Positions 48,157-63,344 are shown, numbered from the stretch's first letter. The stretch is DNA of 64,000 nucleotides from Deinococcus metalli (GCF_014201805.1 NZ_JACHFK010000007.1:186001-250000), one strand, 5' to 3'. The notes: a model not told the origin generated them from the sequence alone. Numbers and translations: made by a program.

Positions 48157-49920
48157 TCAGCGGTCGATCTCAATGGCGCTCAGGGCCGGATAATCCGCGC
48201 TGGCACTCAGCGTCAGGGTCAGGACGCCGCCCGTGACCGACACGCCCGGCAGCGTCCTGACCAGGGCCTGGTCCTGCCCGCCGCTCTCCTGGTAGATGTC
48301 GAGGTCATGGATCACGACCTGCCCCTGGGCCGACACGTCGAAGACGCGCTCGCCGGCGTGTGTGGACGCCTGGTCCACGAAGTACAGCTTGACGCCGTAC
48401 GTGCCGTCATCAATGGGAATGCTGTAAGTCAGGCGGCGCTGCGCCTGCGGGACGGCGCCGACATTGCCGCGGTACGTGCGGTACAGGCCGGGGTCCGTGG
48501 TGTTGCCGACCGGCCCGGAATACGGCGTGGCGGGCTCGTCCACCGCCTGGGCGGGCGTGAAGTACACGTTCGTGTCGCCGGTGGGCGGGGCCACACGGTC
48601 CGGCAGCCACACCCGGCCGTCACTGCCCACGTAGGGCGCGCCCCCGTGGCCCATCTTCAGCAGGATCGGTGCGGGCTTCAGGTTCGTCATGACGTACAAC
48701 TCGTCCTGGTAGTCGTCGTTCACGCCCTGGTAGTCGACCGCCATCATGTAGGCGTCCGGGATGCGCGCGCCGCTCGCGTCGGTCAGGGGCCAGAAGCGCA
48801 GGTGCTGCCCGCACAGGTCGGTGTTGTCCGGGGCATTGGCATACGTGGTGTAGGCCTCGCAGCCGTGGGGGTCGTCCCCGCCCGTCTGGCCGCGCTGGCG
48901 GTTGAGGGTCGCGTCGCTGAACTCGGCGTTGCCGCTGCCGGGATCGCCCGTGACGTTGAACCCGAAGGGCCCGCCGGGCGTGAACGTGTTCGACGGGCCG
49001 GGCGTGGCCGATCCCTGTCCCAGCGGGAAGAGGGTCTGGGCGCTGTCCGCCGCCGAGCGCTCGATGAGCGGGTGGAGGGTGCCGGGCGCCCCTTTGGCGT
49101 AGTACGCGAGCGTGGCGTGCTCGGTCTGGCCGGACCACGCGCCGATCTGCCGGACGGTGACGGGCCGGGTGGGATCGGCCGCCTCCCAGTATGCCGACAG
49201 CATCTCGTCTCCCTGCGCGACCACCGCGCCCCAGCGGTTGTACGGCTGCAGACTGCCGTCCGAGGGATCGGCGTCGTTCGTGGGCGGCGCGTCGCCCGGG
49301 CTGCTGAGCGCCACGTTCACGCTGAGCGCCTGCCGGATCAGCTCCAGGCTCGGCTCGTCGTATGCGTTGCTTGCGCTGGAGCGCTCCGACGTGGCCTGCC
49401 ACAGCCCGGCGAGCTGCACGCTCAGGGTGGGATGGCCGGGATCGTTGGTCGTGACCGAGAAGGTGCCGGTGTATAGCCGCGGCGGCAGTGTGGGCGCCTG
49501 ATCCCCGACGAACGTGAGTGGAAGGTCCACGCTGCCCCCCGGCGCGACCTGCAGCGGAAAGGCGACGCCTGGATCGAGCGTCCACGCCGGGTCGATCTGG
49601 GGCGAGCTCAGCGTGGCCGGCCCCGCGCCGATGTTGTGGATGCGGACGGTGGCGTGGTCGTGCACGGTGCACGGGGCCGCGACCAGCTGGCCGCCCACGA
49701 TGCACTGGCCGCCGCTGTTGTCGTGAATGCGGCTGAATGCCAGCCGGGTCACGCCGCCGCCGGAGACCGGAAAGGCATCCAGGTTCTCGGTGCTCAGGAC
49801 CGGTGAGGTGGCCGGTGCTGATGTCCCTGGAGGGGTCGGCGCGGTCGGCGGCGTCGTGCACGCGGCCAGCAGCGCGGTCAGCAGCAGTCCGGCGGCGCGG
49901 CCGGGTGGGCGCAGCGCCAC
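48157..49920 (-). CDS. Malectin-domain surface lipoprotein
   Basis: A 587-residue protein. Signal MALRPPGRAAGLLLTALLAAC ends in a lipobox. Residues about 55-160 form an Ig-like choice-of-anchor domain (VRIHNIGAGPATLSSP, TFSVTTNDPGHPTLSVQLAG). The middle has no known family. The C-terminal 150 residues match malectin/di-glucose-binding domains: NVYFTPAQAV, LYRTYRGNVG, YSIPIDDGTYGVKLYFVD, RVFDVSAQGQVVIHDLDIY. GTG at 49920 sits just after the TatA stop and gives a good signal. Likely binds carbohydrate on the cell surface. Confidence 0.78.
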   Translation of the reverse strand: MALRPPGRAAGLLLTALLAACTTPPTAPTPPGTSAPATSPVLSTENLDAFPVSGGGVTRLAFSRIHDNSGGQCIVGGQLVAAPCTVHDHATVRIHNIGAGPATLSSPQIDPAWTLDPGVAFPLQVAPGGSVDLPLTFVGDQAPTLPPRLYTGTFSVTTNDPGHPTLSVQLAGLWQATSERSSASNAYDEPSLELIRQALSVNVALSSPGDAPPTNDADPSDGSLQPYNRWGAVVAQGDEMLSAYWEAADPTRPVTVRQIGAWSGQTEHATLAYYAKGAPGTLHPLIERSAADSAQTLFPLGQGSATPGPSNTFTPGGPFGFNVTGDPGSGNAEFSDATLNRQRGQTGGDDPHGCEAYTTYANAPDNTDLCGQHLRFWPLTDASGARIPDAYMMAVDYQGVNDDYQDELYVMTNLKPAPILLKMGHGGAPYVGSDGRVWLPDRVAPPTGDTNVYFTPAQAVDEPATPYSGPVGNTTDPGLYRTYRGNVGAVPQAQRRLTYSIPIDDGTYGVKLYFVDQASTHAGERVFDVSAQGQVVIHDLDIYQESGGQDQALVRTLPGVSVTGGVLTLTLSASADYPALSAIEIDR

Positions 49921-49924
49921 CCAT

Positions 49925-50149
49925 CTACGGTGCACGGTGCTGGTCCACGTGGCTGGACGGCTCGCCAGCGGGCCGGGCCGCGGGAGCCGTGTCCGGCGGG
50001 CCGTCGTCCTCATCCCTGGCACCCGCCCTGAATGCCCGGATGGCCGCGCCCGCGCTCCTGCCCAGGTGCGGCAGCCGGCGGGGACCGAACACGATCAGAA
50101 GGACCACGAACACGAGCAGCAGGTGAGCGGGTTGCAGGAGTCCGGTCAT
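49925..50149 (-). CDS. tatA: TatA/TatE-family translocase subunit
   Basis: A 74-residue membrane protein: one N-terminal helix (LLLVFVVLLIVFGPRRLPHLG, with the FGP motif), an amphipathic helix, and an acidic/Pro-rich tail. This is the TatA plan for the twin-arginine pathway. GGAGG lies before the ATG. It is followed within five bases by the malectin lipoprotein gene. No tatC or other tat gene is nearby. Confidence 0.85.
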   Translation of the reverse strand: MTGLLQPAHLLLVFVVLLIVFGPRRLPHLGRSAGAAIRAFRAGARDEDDGPPDTAPAARPAGEPSSHVDQHRAP

Positions 50150-50257
50150 GCGTGCCTCCAGCGCGGCCCATGCCCCGGCCGCGTCTGTCCCATGCTGCCG
50201 GGGTCGCCTAACGCCACGCTGAAGTGGGGCCGGTGCTCATGCTCCGGTAAGGACTGT

Positions 50258-50282
50258 GCCGCTGGACGGTCATCCCAGCGGC
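50258..50282. terminator. Weak hairpin downstream of sugar-binding protein gene
   Basis: GCCGCTGG and CCAGCGGC with a 9-base loop, about 60 bases past the stop of the gene at 50343; no U-tract. Confidence 0.3.
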
Positions 50283-50342
50283 ATTAGGGAACGGCGGACC
50301 AGGGGTGCCGTCCACGAGGGCAGCCGGCACCGTTGGCTGGCG

Positions 50343-51638
50343 TCACTTGAAGTTGGCGTTGTAGTCGGCAATGGCGGCGTCGGCCCGCGTCTTGGCTTCC
50401 TTCAGGGCGTCGTTCACCGGCGTGCCGCTCAGCACGCGCTGCACGGCCTCCTCCACGATCTTGCGGGTGGCTGGACCGGCGCCGTTGAGTGCGCCGGCCG
50501 TGGCGGGGCTCGGAATGGTGTTCGTCTGCTGGTTGAACGCCACGAGTTGCAGCGGCGCCTTCGCCAGCCAGCCCTCCGCCCGGAGCCGCGCGATGGAGCT
50601 CTGGCGCACGGGGTAGTACCCGGTCAGCTTGTGCCACTCGGCCATGTTCTTGGTGTTCGTCATGAACAGCGCGAAGTCTAGGGCCGCCTCCGCTTTCTCC
50701 TTGCTGATGTTCTTGGCGATCCACAACGAGGCGCCGCCCAGCACCACGCCGTTGCGTTTGCTGCCGGTGGGAATGGGCAGCACGCCCACCCCCAGGTCAA
50801 ACCCCGCCTTCTTCGCCGCGTCGCTGTTGTTGCCGATCTTCGAGGTGGACGTGACGTGGTACACGACCTTCTGGTTGTTGAAGATCGCGTCGCTGCCGTC
50901 GAAGTCCTCCAGCTTGCCGGTGTAGCTGTAGTACCCGTTGTCCTGGAGGGTCTTGAAGAAGGCAAAGATGGTCCGCGCGGCGGGCGTGTCGAGGTTGGTG
51001 GCGGTCGCGCGGCCGCTGCGCCCGTTGTCGTTGTTCAGGAAGGGCTGGCCCTGCTCGGCCATCCAGTTCTCGATGAACCAGCCGTTCAGGCTCATGCCGA
51101 AGCACTTCACGCCCAGTTTCGCCGCCTCGATCTTCTTGCAGTCGGCCAGCAGCCCGCCGAAAGTGGTGGGCGGCCGTTTAGGGTCCAGGCCCGCCTGCTT
51201 CATCAGGGTCTTGTTGTAGTACAGCACGGGGCTGGAGGAGTTGAACGGCAGGGAATTGACCTTCCCGCCGATGGTGTAGAAGTTGATGACCGGCTTGATG
51301 TAATCGCTGAAATCGACAGTCTTGATGCCGCTGACCGGCTGGAAGACGCCGCTGTCCAATGCGAGCTGGCTGCCACCCTCGAAGATCTGCGTCAGTGCGG
51401 GCGGCGTGTTCTGCCGGGCCGACAGGATGGTCGCCGTGATGAGATCGTTGTCGCTTCCCTTGAACGTGGGCATTACCTGAATACCAGGGTGGGCCTTGTT
51501 GTATTCACTCGCACGGTCCTGAATCCAGCCGCCCCGTTTTGCATCACCGAAGGTATGCCAGAACTCAATAGTCGTCTGTGCGGCCGCAACCTGCATTGAG
51601 CAGGCCGAAAGCGTGATAAAGAATCCGAGCTTTTTCAT
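50343..51638 (-). CDS. Carbohydrate ABC transporter substrate-binding protein (UgpB-like)
   Basis: A 431-residue extracellular solute-binding protein, family 1. Signal MKKLGFFITLSACSMQVAAA, then TTIEFWHTFGDAKRGG, VMPTFKGSDNDLITATI, LPFNSSSPVLYYNKTLMKQAGLDP and GGASLWIAKNISKEKAEAAL, as in glycerol-3-phosphate or maltooligosaccharide binding proteins. TAGGGT (51645-51650) is six bases before the ATG. No permease or ATPase gene is adjacent, so it is an orphan or serves a transporter encoded elsewhere. Confidence 0.88.
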   Translation of the reverse strand: MKKLGFFITLSACSMQVAAAQTTIEFWHTFGDAKRGGWIQDRASEYNKAHPGIQVMPTFKGSDNDLITATILSARQNTPPALTQIFEGGSQLALDSGVFQPVSGIKTVDFSDYIKPVINFYTIGGKVNSLPFNSSSPVLYYNKTLMKQAGLDPKRPPTTFGGLLADCKKIEAAKLGVKCFGMSLNGWFIENWMAEQGQPFLNNDNGRSGRATATNLDTPAARTIFAFFKTLQDNGYYSYTGKLEDFDGSDAIFNNQKVVYHVTSTSKIGNNSDAAKKAGFDLGVGVLPIPTGSKRNGVVLGGASLWIAKNISKEKAEAALDFALFMTNTKNMAEWHKLTGYYPVRQSSIARLRAEGWLAKAPLQLVAFNQQTNTIPSPATAGALNGAGPATRKIVEEAVQRVLSGTPVNDALKEAKTRADAAIADYNANFK

Positions 51639-51775
51639 ATCACCACCCTACGGTTTGAGGTTCCCGGGAGGTGTATTCGCCACTAAGATTCCCCGTCATA
51701 CCGACCGGATTGACAGTTGCGTCCAGCACGCCAGATGGTCAGACGAACCATGTGGACACCATTGGGCGTCAGGAG

Positions 51776-51803
51776 AAAAAACCCGCCACTGAGGGCGGGT
51801 TTT
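51776..51803 (-). terminator. Intrinsic terminator of tRNA-Ala
   Basis: On the minus strand ACCCGCC pairs with GGCGGGT across a short loop, followed by TTTTT (51780-51776), immediately downstream of the CCA end. Confidence 0.8.
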
Positions 51804-51806
51804 CGG

Positions 51807-53509
<1,703 letters not shown>

Positions 53510-53549
53510 GCGCACCGCACCTGCGGCCTGAAGACTGCGCAGCGTCGCC

Positions 53550-53555
53550 TAGTCT
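53550..53555 (+). promoter_or_regulatory. -10 box TAGTCT
   Basis: Seven bases upstream of the ATG at 53563; leaderless. Confidence 0.5.
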
Positions 53556-53562
53556 GACGGCG

Positions 53563-54528
53563 ATGAAACTCACCCGCCCAATCCGTACCCCCCTCCTGAC
53601 CATCAGCACCGCACTTGCCCTGACCGCGTCTGTCGCGCTGGCAGCCCAGGGCCTGCTGCTGGGCCGCATCCAGGCCATTCCCGTGGCCTACACGGACGCC
53701 GTTCGCAGCGACCCGGCCACTGGCGTCTCCTATTTCACCAGCGGCTCCACTCTCTTTGCCTACGACCTCGCGTCGTGGACACCGAAGTGGCGGGTCAAGC
53801 TGTCTGATGAATCGTACGGAGCGTTTGACAACAGCCGTGATGGCAAATTTGTCGCTGTCCGGGAAGGAAGTACCCTGGCGCTACTCAACCCGAAGGACGG
53901 TACACGTCTTCGTTCGTTCAACGTGTCCACGTCGTACGAGGGCGTGAGGTTCTCTCCAGACGGGAAGACGCTGATCGTGTTCGGAGACGGCGGCGTGAAT
54001 GTGGTCGATCTGAAGACCGGCTCGATCCGGGAGATCGGCGACTGCACGCAGGCAGACGCGAATTCCCTGGAGTACAGCCGGGACGGCCGGCTCGTGCTGG
54101 CCGCGTCATGCATGAGCGGCGTCCAGGTCATCGACGTGGCATCCGGGAAGGTCGTGAAGGAGTTCGAGACGCAGAAGTACGTCACGAGCATCTCGAAGAG
54201 TGGCGATTCGGGCGCGTTTCTCGTGACGGGCACCGAGGGTGCCTTCTACCTGCTGCCAGGTTCGCTGGACTCGGTGAAGACATTCACCACCGACGCCGCC
54301 GACGACACGCTGTCGTCGGCGCTCAACGCTGACGGGAACCTGGCAGTCTTGAGTGATTACGGCTTCCTCTATCTGGTGGACTTCAAGAAGCAGACCTTGA
54401 AGGGACTGCAATACATGAAGGAGGTGTCGGGACAGACCTCCGACCTGTCGTTCTCGCGCGATGGTCAGACGATTCTCGTGGGCCACCACGACGGGATTTC
54501 CCGCTTCAGCATCCGCGATTTCAGGTAG
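53563..54528 (+). CDS. Exported WD40-like beta-propeller protein
   Basis: A 321-residue protein with a signal (about residues 1-29, ending VALAAQG) and WD40/YVTN-like repeats: YEGVRFSPDGKTLIVFGDGGVNVVDLKTG, NSLEYSRDGRLVLAASCMSGVQVIDVASG, SDLSFSRDGQTILVGHHDG. It probably forms one seven-bladed propeller in the periplasm. Codon use is slightly less GC-rich than its neighbours (see GATGGCAAATTTG near 53840). No partner gene adjacent; function unknown. Confidence 0.78.
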   Translation: MKLTRPIRTPLLTISTALALTASVALAAQGLLLGRIQAIPVAYTDAVRSDPATGVSYFTSGSTLFAYDLASWTPKWRVKLSDESYGAFDNSRDGKFVAVREGSTLALLNPKDGTRLRSFNVSTSYEGVRFSPDGKTLIVFGDGGVNVVDLKTGSIREIGDCTQADANSLEYSRDGRLVLAASCMSGVQVIDVASGKVVKEFETQKYVTSISKSGDSGAFLVTGTEGAFYLLPGSLDSVKTFTTDAADDTLSSALNADGNLAVLSDYGFLYLVDFKKQTLKGLQYMKEVSGQTSDLSFSRDGQTILVGHHDGISRFSIRDFR

Positions 54529-54626
54529 GCCGATCGTCGTGGTCAGCAGACGTCTCGTGCAGGGGTGTGCGTCTCCCTCCTGCTGAACTCCGTCCCAGTT
54601 GACAGACTGTCATCAGGCTGCAGGAG

Positions 54627-54632
54627 TACGCT
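54627..54632 (+). promoter_or_regulatory. -10 box TACGCT
   Basis: Six bases upstream of the ATG at 54639; leaderless. Confidence 0.45.
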
Positions 54633-54638
54633 GCACCC

Positions 54639-55283
54639 ATGACGCGCCGCTTCCCCAGTACCCGCGAACCCGTGAACGCCCTGACCCACTGGGCGGGCGT
54701 GCTCGCGGCGCTGGTGATCCTGGGTCCGCTGCTGTGGTGGGCTCACGCGCACGCCCTGGCGCAGTGGCCCTTTGTCGTGTTCGTGCTCAGCATGACGCTG
54801 CTGTACGCCGCCTCGGCCAGCTACCACTCGTTCTTTCCCAGCGAACGCGGTCTGCTGTGGCTGCGCAAACTCGACCACGCCGGGATCTTCCTGCTGATCG
54901 CCGGGAGTTACACGCCGGTCGCGTACTTCGGCCTGTCCGGAACGTGGCGGGACGCCGTGCTGTGGGTGATCTGGGGCATCGCGCTGACCGGCATCATCCT
55001 GAAACTGGTGACCATGAGACTGCCGCGCTGGATCAGCACGCTGCTGTACGTGGGCATGGGGTGGCTGGCGCTGGCCTTCCTGCCGCAACTCGCCCGCAAC
55101 CTGCCGGCCGGCGCGATCTTCTGGCTGGCGGCGGGCGGCGTGCTGTACTCGCTGGGCGCCGTGGTGTACGGCACGAAACGCTGGAATCCGCGCCCCGGGG
55201 TGTTCGGCTTCCACGAGATCTGGCACCTGTTCGTGCTGGGCGGCACCGGCGCACACGTCGCCATGATGTTCAACCTGCGCTGA
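54639..55283 (+). CDS. Hemolysin III / YqfA-family membrane protein
   Basis: A 214-residue seven-helix membrane protein of the PAQR/Hly-III superfamily. Conserved points are [13 protein letters not shown], the [13 protein letters not shown] segment with Ser/His, [23 protein letters not shown] (Asp-His), and the last-helix [18 protein letters not shown] with HxxxH ligands for a metal. These residues match the zinc site of ceramidase-like PAQR proteins. Natural function in bacteria is uncertain; hemolysis is a historical name. Confidence 0.88.
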   Translation: MTRRFPSTREPVNALTHWAGVLAALVILGPLLWWAHAHALAQWPFVVFVLSMTLLYAASASYHSFFPSERGLLWLRKLDHAGIFLLIAGSYTPVAYFGLSGTWRDAVLWVIWGIALTGIILKLVTMRLPRWISTLLYVGMGWLALAFLPQLARNLPAGAIFWLAAGGVLYSLGAVVYGTKRWNPRPGVFGFHEIWHLFVLGGTGAHVAMMFNLR

Positions 55284-55290
55284 GGGCAAC

Positions 55291-55330
55291 GGAGCGGGGC
55301 GGAAGACGCATTGATCCTCCGCCCCGCTCC
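55291..55330. terminator. Bidirectional hairpin
   Basis: A 13-base-pair stem (55291-55303 with 55318-55330) with a 14-base loop between the convergent Hly-III and M50 protease genes; no U-tract. Confidence 0.6.
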
Positions 55331-55341
55331 GCGCGCCCTGG

Positions 55342-55953
<612 letters not shown>

Positions 55954-55983
55954 AGTCCAGGCATTCTACGGGCCGTCCCGCGG

Positions 55984-57084
55984 TCATTTGCCTGTCAGGT
56001 ATGAGTGCAGCGCCCGGCGCTCGTCGTCCGCACTGCGCAGCGTCCCGGCCCGGCGCAGCGCGGCCAGGTGGGCCAGCGCGGCCCCGACGGCCGGGCCGGG
56101 GGCCACGCCCAGCGAGACGACATCCCTGCCAGTCAGCGGCGTGTACGCGTCCGGGCGCAGCAGGGCGCGCAGCTGGCGTTCCGGCGTGCCTTCAGGGAAA
56201 TGGGTGTCGGATACGGCGCGGGCGAGCAGCGCGGCCGGGCGGTCGCCGAGGTCGAGGCGCGCGGCCAGTGCGTCCGGATCGGGCGCGGCGTGCAGCAGGG
56301 CGGCGGCGTAGGTCTGCGGCGTGACCGTGTGGCTGTGCTCGCGCTGGTCGTCGAGGGCGTCCAGCACCGAGGTGTCGGGCAGCAGCGTGCCGGCGCCCCA
56401 CGTCCGCAGGATGCGTGCCGCCGCGCCGGGCCGGGGTTCGGCCAGCAGGAGCTTCAGCTCGGCCCACAGCCGGGGCGTGCGGTCGGCCATCTCCAGCGCG
56501 TCCGGCACCTGGGCGAGCAGGTCCGGGTGGGCACTCAGGCCCAGCCGCGCCGCCAGCCGCGCGCCGCGCACGAGCCGGCTGGCGTCCTCGCGCAGCGACT
56601 GTGCGTGCAGCGGGCGCAGCGTGCGGGCGTGCAGGTCGTCCACGCCGCCCACCACGTCCAGCAGGGCCGCCGGGCCGGTGGGGGAGAGCCGCAGGGCCAG
56701 GGCGTTCACGCTGAAGTCGCGCCGGCGCAGGTCGTCCTCCAGCGTGCCGGGGGCCGGCACGGGGTTGCGGCCCGGCACCGGGTACGACTCGCGGCGGGCG
56801 CGTACCAGATCGGCGGCCCGCCCGTCCGGCAGGGTCACGGTGGCGTTCTGGAACGCAGGGTGGAAGGTCATCGGCAGGCCCGTCGCGCGGGCGAGGGCTT
56901 CCACATCGGCGCCGTACACGGCCACGTCGAGGTCCAGGGGCCGACCGCCCAGCAGCGCGTCGCGCACCGCGCCGCCGACCAGGGCGACGTCGGCGCCGGG
57001 TCCGGCCAGCGTCGCCACGGCGGTCAGCCACGACCGGTCGTCCGGTCCCAGCTGCGCCCACACGCGCCCGGCCGGAGACGTCAC
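55984..57084 (-). CDS. tRNA nucleotidyltransferase (CCA, or CC- or A-adding)
   Basis: A 366-residue class II tRNA nucleotidyltransferase. Head signature [26 protein letters not shown] holds the catalytic DxD. Neck motifs [12 protein letters not shown] and [21 protein letters not shown] follow. The C-terminal body is divergent. D. radiodurans splits this job between a CC-adding and an A-adding enzyme; I cannot tell which this is from sequence alone. GTG start, 22 bases after the HtrA stop, same strand, so cotranscribed with it. Confidence 0.88.
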   Translation of the reverse strand: MTSPAGRVWAQLGPDDRSWLTAVATLAGPGADVALVGGAVRDALLGGRPLDLDVAVYGADVEALARATGLPMTFHPAFQNATVTLPDGRAADLVRARRESYPVPGRNPVPAPGTLEDDLRRRDFSVNALALRLSPTGPAALLDVVGGVDDLHARTLRPLHAQSLREDASRLVRGARLAARLGLSAHPDLLAQVPDALEMADRTPRLWAELKLLLAEPRPGAAARILRTWGAGTLLPDTSVLDALDDQREHSHTVTPQTYAAALLHAAPDPDALAARLDLGDRPAALLARAVSDTHFPEGTPERQLRALLRPDAYTPLTGRDVVSLGVAPGPAVGAALAHLAALRRAGTLRSADDERRALHSYLTGK

Positions 57085-57106
57085 GCCGCGCGGGCCGGGG
57101 GCCGGC

Positions 57107-58381
<1,275 letters not shown>

Positions 58382-58493
58382 TCGCCCATTATCCGTGCCC
58401 GCGGGGGCGCCCGGCTTGAGCGATGGTTGCGCCTTCCCATGCCTGCGCCACATGACCGATGCGCGCCGCCCGGCCATGTGCTCAGCTGGGCGT

Positions 58494-59510
58494 ATGCCCG
58501 ACCTGACCGCAGCCATGACGGACCTGAAGCGCGCGCTGGGCGCTTTCCTGGAGCGTGGGCGCGTGGACGGTGTGTTCCACGTGCAGCCCGGCGGCCCCGG
58601 CAGCGTGCCCGCCCTGGCCGATCTGGACGTGCCGGAACTGCACCTCGACGTGCTGCCCGAGTCGCCCACGGACGTGCAGCGCGCGGCGCTGGCGGGCCTG
58701 GGCTACGTGCCGGAAACCGCGCATGCGTGGCGGCATCCGGCCGGCTGGCGGGTGGTGCTGGGGGACCACGACAGCGGCTGGCGGGCCACGCAGGGCCTCC
58801 TGCGCGCCCTGCTGCTGGGCGATTCGCGCGCCGCGCAGGAGTACCGGCAGGTGTATACGTGGGACGGCCGCGCCGCCGCGGACCACGCGCTGGCGGGAGC
58901 GGCGCTGGACCGCCACGCCCGCGTGGTCGCGTGGCAGCCGCTGCACTTCGCCGCGCGGGCCTTCGCGGCCCTGGACGCGCCGTGGCAGGTGGCGGGTGGG
59001 TGGGCGCTCGACCTGCACGCGGGGCGCCCCTTACGCGCGCACGACGACGTCGACATCGAGATTCCCCGCAGCGCGCAGGCGCAGCTCCCGGACGTGCTGC
59101 GCGGGTGGCGGCTGGACGCGGCCGTGGACGGCGCGTACCACGCGTTCCAGCCCCCGCTGGCCCCTTCGTCGCACCAGGTCCACGCCCGGCACCCCGAGCT
59201 GCCGGACGTGCTGATGGTGGACGTGATGCTCACCGACATCAGCGGCGGCATGTGGCACTACCGGCGCGACCCGGTCATCACCCGGCCGCTGGCCGAGGCC
59301 CGGCGGGTGGGGCAAGGCGGCCTCCCTTACCTCGTGCCGGAGATCGTGCTGCTGTTCAAGGCCGGGTCGGTCGGCCGGGAGCCGCGCGGCAAGGACCGCG
59401 CCGATTTCGAGCGGGCGCGGCCCACACTGGACGCGCCGGCCAGGGCGTGGCTGCGCGCCGCTCTGGAACGCACCCGGCCCGGCCACCCGTGGGTGGCGCA
59501 ACTGGCGTGA
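58494..59510 (+). CDS. Nucleotidyltransferase-like protein with extra N-terminal domain
   Basis: A 338-residue protein. The central part has a clear polymerase-beta-type motif [23 protein letters not shown], as in aminoglycoside nucleotidyltransferases (AadB-like), with DxD in DDVDIE and a later Asp in LMVDVML. The first 160 residues are an unassigned region with an [19 protein letters not shown] segment that recalls GrpB-like folds. The start is uncertain (ATG 58494, or ATG 58515). Divergent from the HtrA gene. A drug-resistance role is not shown; many such proteins act on unknown small molecules. Confidence 0.6.
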   Translation: MPDLTAAMTDLKRALGAFLERGRVDGVFHVQPGGPGSVPALADLDVPELHLDVLPESPTDVQRAALAGLGYVPETAHAWRHPAGWRVVLGDHDSGWRATQGLLRALLLGDSRAAQEYRQVYTWDGRAAADHALAGAALDRHARVVAWQPLHFAARAFAALDAPWQVAGGWALDLHAGRPLRAHDDVDIEIPRSAQAQLPDVLRGWRLDAAVDGAYHAFQPPLAPSSHQVHARHPELPDVLMVDVMLTDISGGMWHYRRDPVITRPLAEARRVGQGGLPYLVPEIVLLFKAGSVGREPRGKDRADFERARPTLDAPARAWLRAALERTRPGHPWVAQLA

Positions 59511-59513
59511 TCC

Positions 59514-60425
59514 TCACGCGCGGGCGTGCGTTTCGGCAGCGTCCAGCGCGGCGATCTCGTCGGGGCTGATGTGGTAGCGCTCGCCGCACCAGTGGCACAC
59601 GATCTCCTGCCCGCCGTCGTCGATCATCTCCTGGCGTTCGGCCGCGGAGAAGAACTTCAGAGAGTCGCTCGCCTTCGTGCGCGAGCAGCGGCACTCGAAG
59701 CGCACGTCCTGCGCTTCTTGCGCCAGCGTCAGGCCCAGGCCCTCGGCGGCGCGTTCCATCACGCCCAGCAGGCCGCCATGGCGCAGCGCGGTCGTGATCT
59801 GGCCCAGGGCGCGGATGTTCGTCTCAAGCGTGCCCAGGGTCTCGTCGGTCACGCCCGGCATCGCCTGCACCAGCAGGCCGCCCGCGTGCGTGACGCGCTG
59901 ACCTTCCTCATATACGCCCAGCAGCACGGCGTTCGGGATCTGCTCGGACACGCCCAGGTACGCGCTGACGTCCTCGGCGATCTCGCCGCTCACCAGCCGG
60001 ATGCTGCCGGTGTACGGCTCGCCGTTGTCGAGCAGGCGCGTGACCGCGAGTTCCCCGTCGGTGCCCACCACGCCGCTCACGTCCAGTTTGCCGTCGGATT
60101 CGCGCAGCGGCAGGTCGGCGTGCGGCTGCCGGACATAGCCGCGCACGCGGCCGTCGGCGCTGCCCTCGGCCACGATCCAGCCGACCGGGCCGTCGCCCTC
60201 GACGCGCACCGTCACGCGGCTGTCGCTGCGTTTGCCCAGCACGACGCTCAACAGTGCCGAGGCAGTCAGGGTGCGGCCCAGCGCGGCGGTCGCGGTCTTG
60301 CTCAGGTCGTGGCGCACCCGGGCGTCCTCGACCACGCGCGTCGAGTCCATGCCAATGAACCTGAGGGTGTTCCCGGCTGCCGTGCCGCGCAGCAGGAAGG
60401 AGGATGTGGGGGCCGGATCAGACAT
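59514..60425 (-). CDS. hslO: Redox-regulated chaperone Hsp33
   Basis: A 303-residue HslO. The N-terminal domain has [17 protein letters not shown] and [15 protein letters not shown]; the interface ends [15 protein letters not shown]. The C-terminal redox switch has four zinc Cys: CRC near residue 240 and CHWC near residue 280. On oxidation the zinc is lost and the chaperone turns on. TAGGGT (60433-60438) is seven bases before the ATG. Fits the oxidative-stress-hardy Deinococcus lifestyle. Confidence 0.93.
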   Translation of the reverse strand: MSDPAPTSSFLLRGTAAGNTLRFIGMDSTRVVEDARVRHDLSKTATAALGRTLTASALLSVVLGKRSDSRVTVRVEGDGPVGWIVAEGSADGRVRGYVRQPHADLPLRESDGKLDVSGVVGTDGELAVTRLLDNGEPYTGSIRLVSGEIAEDVSAYLGVSEQIPNAVLLGVYEEGQRVTHAGGLLVQAMPGVTDETLGTLETNIRALGQITTALRHGGLLGVMERAAEGLGLTLAQEAQDVRFECRCSRTKASDSLKFFSAAERQEMIDDGGQEIVCHWCGERYHISPDEIAALDAAETHARA

Positions 60426-60692
60426 ACCCCCGACCCTATCCGGTTCGCCCGCCGGGGGGTGTGGGAGCCCTCTCATTCGCGCCGGAACCGTCCTGAACGG
60501 CGTCTGTGACATGGCCTGCCCGAAGCTGACGCGTCTCCGACGCGGATGCAGCTCGGCCTTCAGCGTGGTGTCAAGGGCTTCTCATGGGGACTCACTACGC
60601 TACAGGGCAACCCGGAAATTGGACCGGGTTCAACAAATACCGGTTTTCTCTGTCATGGACGCATCAGTTCCGCGTCAGACCCAGGAGTCCCA

Positions 60693-62441
<1,749 letters not shown>

Positions 62442-62459
62442 GGCGATCACGGCTTCCTT

Positions 62460-62492
62460 CTCCCCGGTGGCGCCATACGGCGGGCCGGGGAG
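62460..62492. terminator. Hairpin downstream of peptide-binding protein
   Basis: CTCCCCGG pairs with CCGGGGAG and an inner GCGCC/GGCG segment; only two U follow on the plus strand. Probable weak terminator. Confidence 0.4.
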
Positions 62493-62530
62493 TTCGCGTG
62501 TTCTCCAGCCCGGGCGGGCGCCGCGCCCCG

Positions 62531-62536
62531 TATCCT
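62531..62536 (+). promoter_or_regulatory. -10 box of response regulator gene
   Basis: TATCCT, six bases upstream of the ATG at 62543; leaderless. Confidence 0.55.
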
Positions 62537-62542
62537 GTGCCC

Positions 62543-63220
62543 ATGCTCGACAGCGAATCGGACTCGCCCCGCGCCATCAGCCTGCTGCTCGTGGACGACC
62601 ACCCGGTCGTGCGCAAGGGCACCCGCGAACTGCTGGAGGGCGAAGCCGACCTGCACGTGGTGGGCGAGGCCGGCAGCGGCGAGGAGGCCATCGTCAAGGC
62701 CCGCGCCCTGAGCCCGGACGTGATCCTGATGGACGTGTCCATGCCCGGCATGAACGGCATCGAGGCGACCAAGGCGATCAAGCAGGAGCAGCCGGGCGTG
62801 GGCGTGCTGGTCCTGACCAGCTACGACGACGACGCGTACGTGTTCGCGCTGCTGGAGGCGGGTGCGGCCGGATACCTCCTCAAGAACGCCAGCGAGGACG
62901 ACCTGCTCGGTGCCGTGCGGGCCGTCGCGGCCGGCGAGAGCGCCCTGCACCCCAGCGTGGCGCGCAAGGTGCTCGAGCGCTTCAGCGCGAACGCCACCCC
63001 GACCCCGCCCGAGGACGACCTCTCGCCCCGCGAGCTGGAGGTGCTGCGCGTGGCCGCCACCGGTCGCACCAACAAGGAAATCGCCCGCGACCTCGATATC
63101 AGCCCCCGCACCGTGCAGGTGCACCTTGCCAACATCTTCTCCAAACTGGGCGTGGGCAGCCGCACCGAGGCCGTGCTGTACGGCATCAAGCGCGGCTGGA
63201 TCGACCCGAAGCTGGTGTGA
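62543..63220 (+). CDS. NarL/FixJ-family response regulator
   Basis: A 225-residue two-component regulator. The receiver ([20 protein letters not shown], phospho-Asp in [10 protein letters not shown], Thr/Ser in [10 protein letters not shown], Lys in YLLKNA) is followed by a LuxR-type helix-turn-helix ([20 protein letters not shown], then [20 protein letters not shown]). It binds DNA when phosphorylated. Leaderless promoter. The likely sensor kinase gene begins 125 bases downstream. Confidence 0.94.
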   Translation: MLDSESDSPRAISLLLVDDHPVVRKGTRELLEGEADLHVVGEAGSGEEAIVKARALSPDVILMDVSMPGMNGIEATKAIKQEQPGVGVLVLTSYDDDAYVFALLEAGAAGYLLKNASEDDLLGAVRAVAAGESALHPSVARKVLERFSANATPTPPEDDLSPRELEVLRVAATGRTNKEIARDLDISPRTVQVHLANIFSKLGVGSRTEAVLYGIKRGWIDPKLV

Positions 63221-63344
63221 ACGCCCGGTCTGTGGCGCTCCCCGTGGCCGGCGGCGATCATGACGGTCCCGAACCGGCTGCTGTGCTCTCCTCGACGCTC
63301 GGCGCACCACCCACCCTCATGCCCGCTGCTCTCTGTCCCTTGCC

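Noticed and set aside
48145..49476. A 443-codon plus-strand frame opposite the malectin lipoprotein
   Set aside because: Composition is Arg/Gly/Val-rich without domains; the opposite strand encodes a signal peptide, lipobox and malectin domain.
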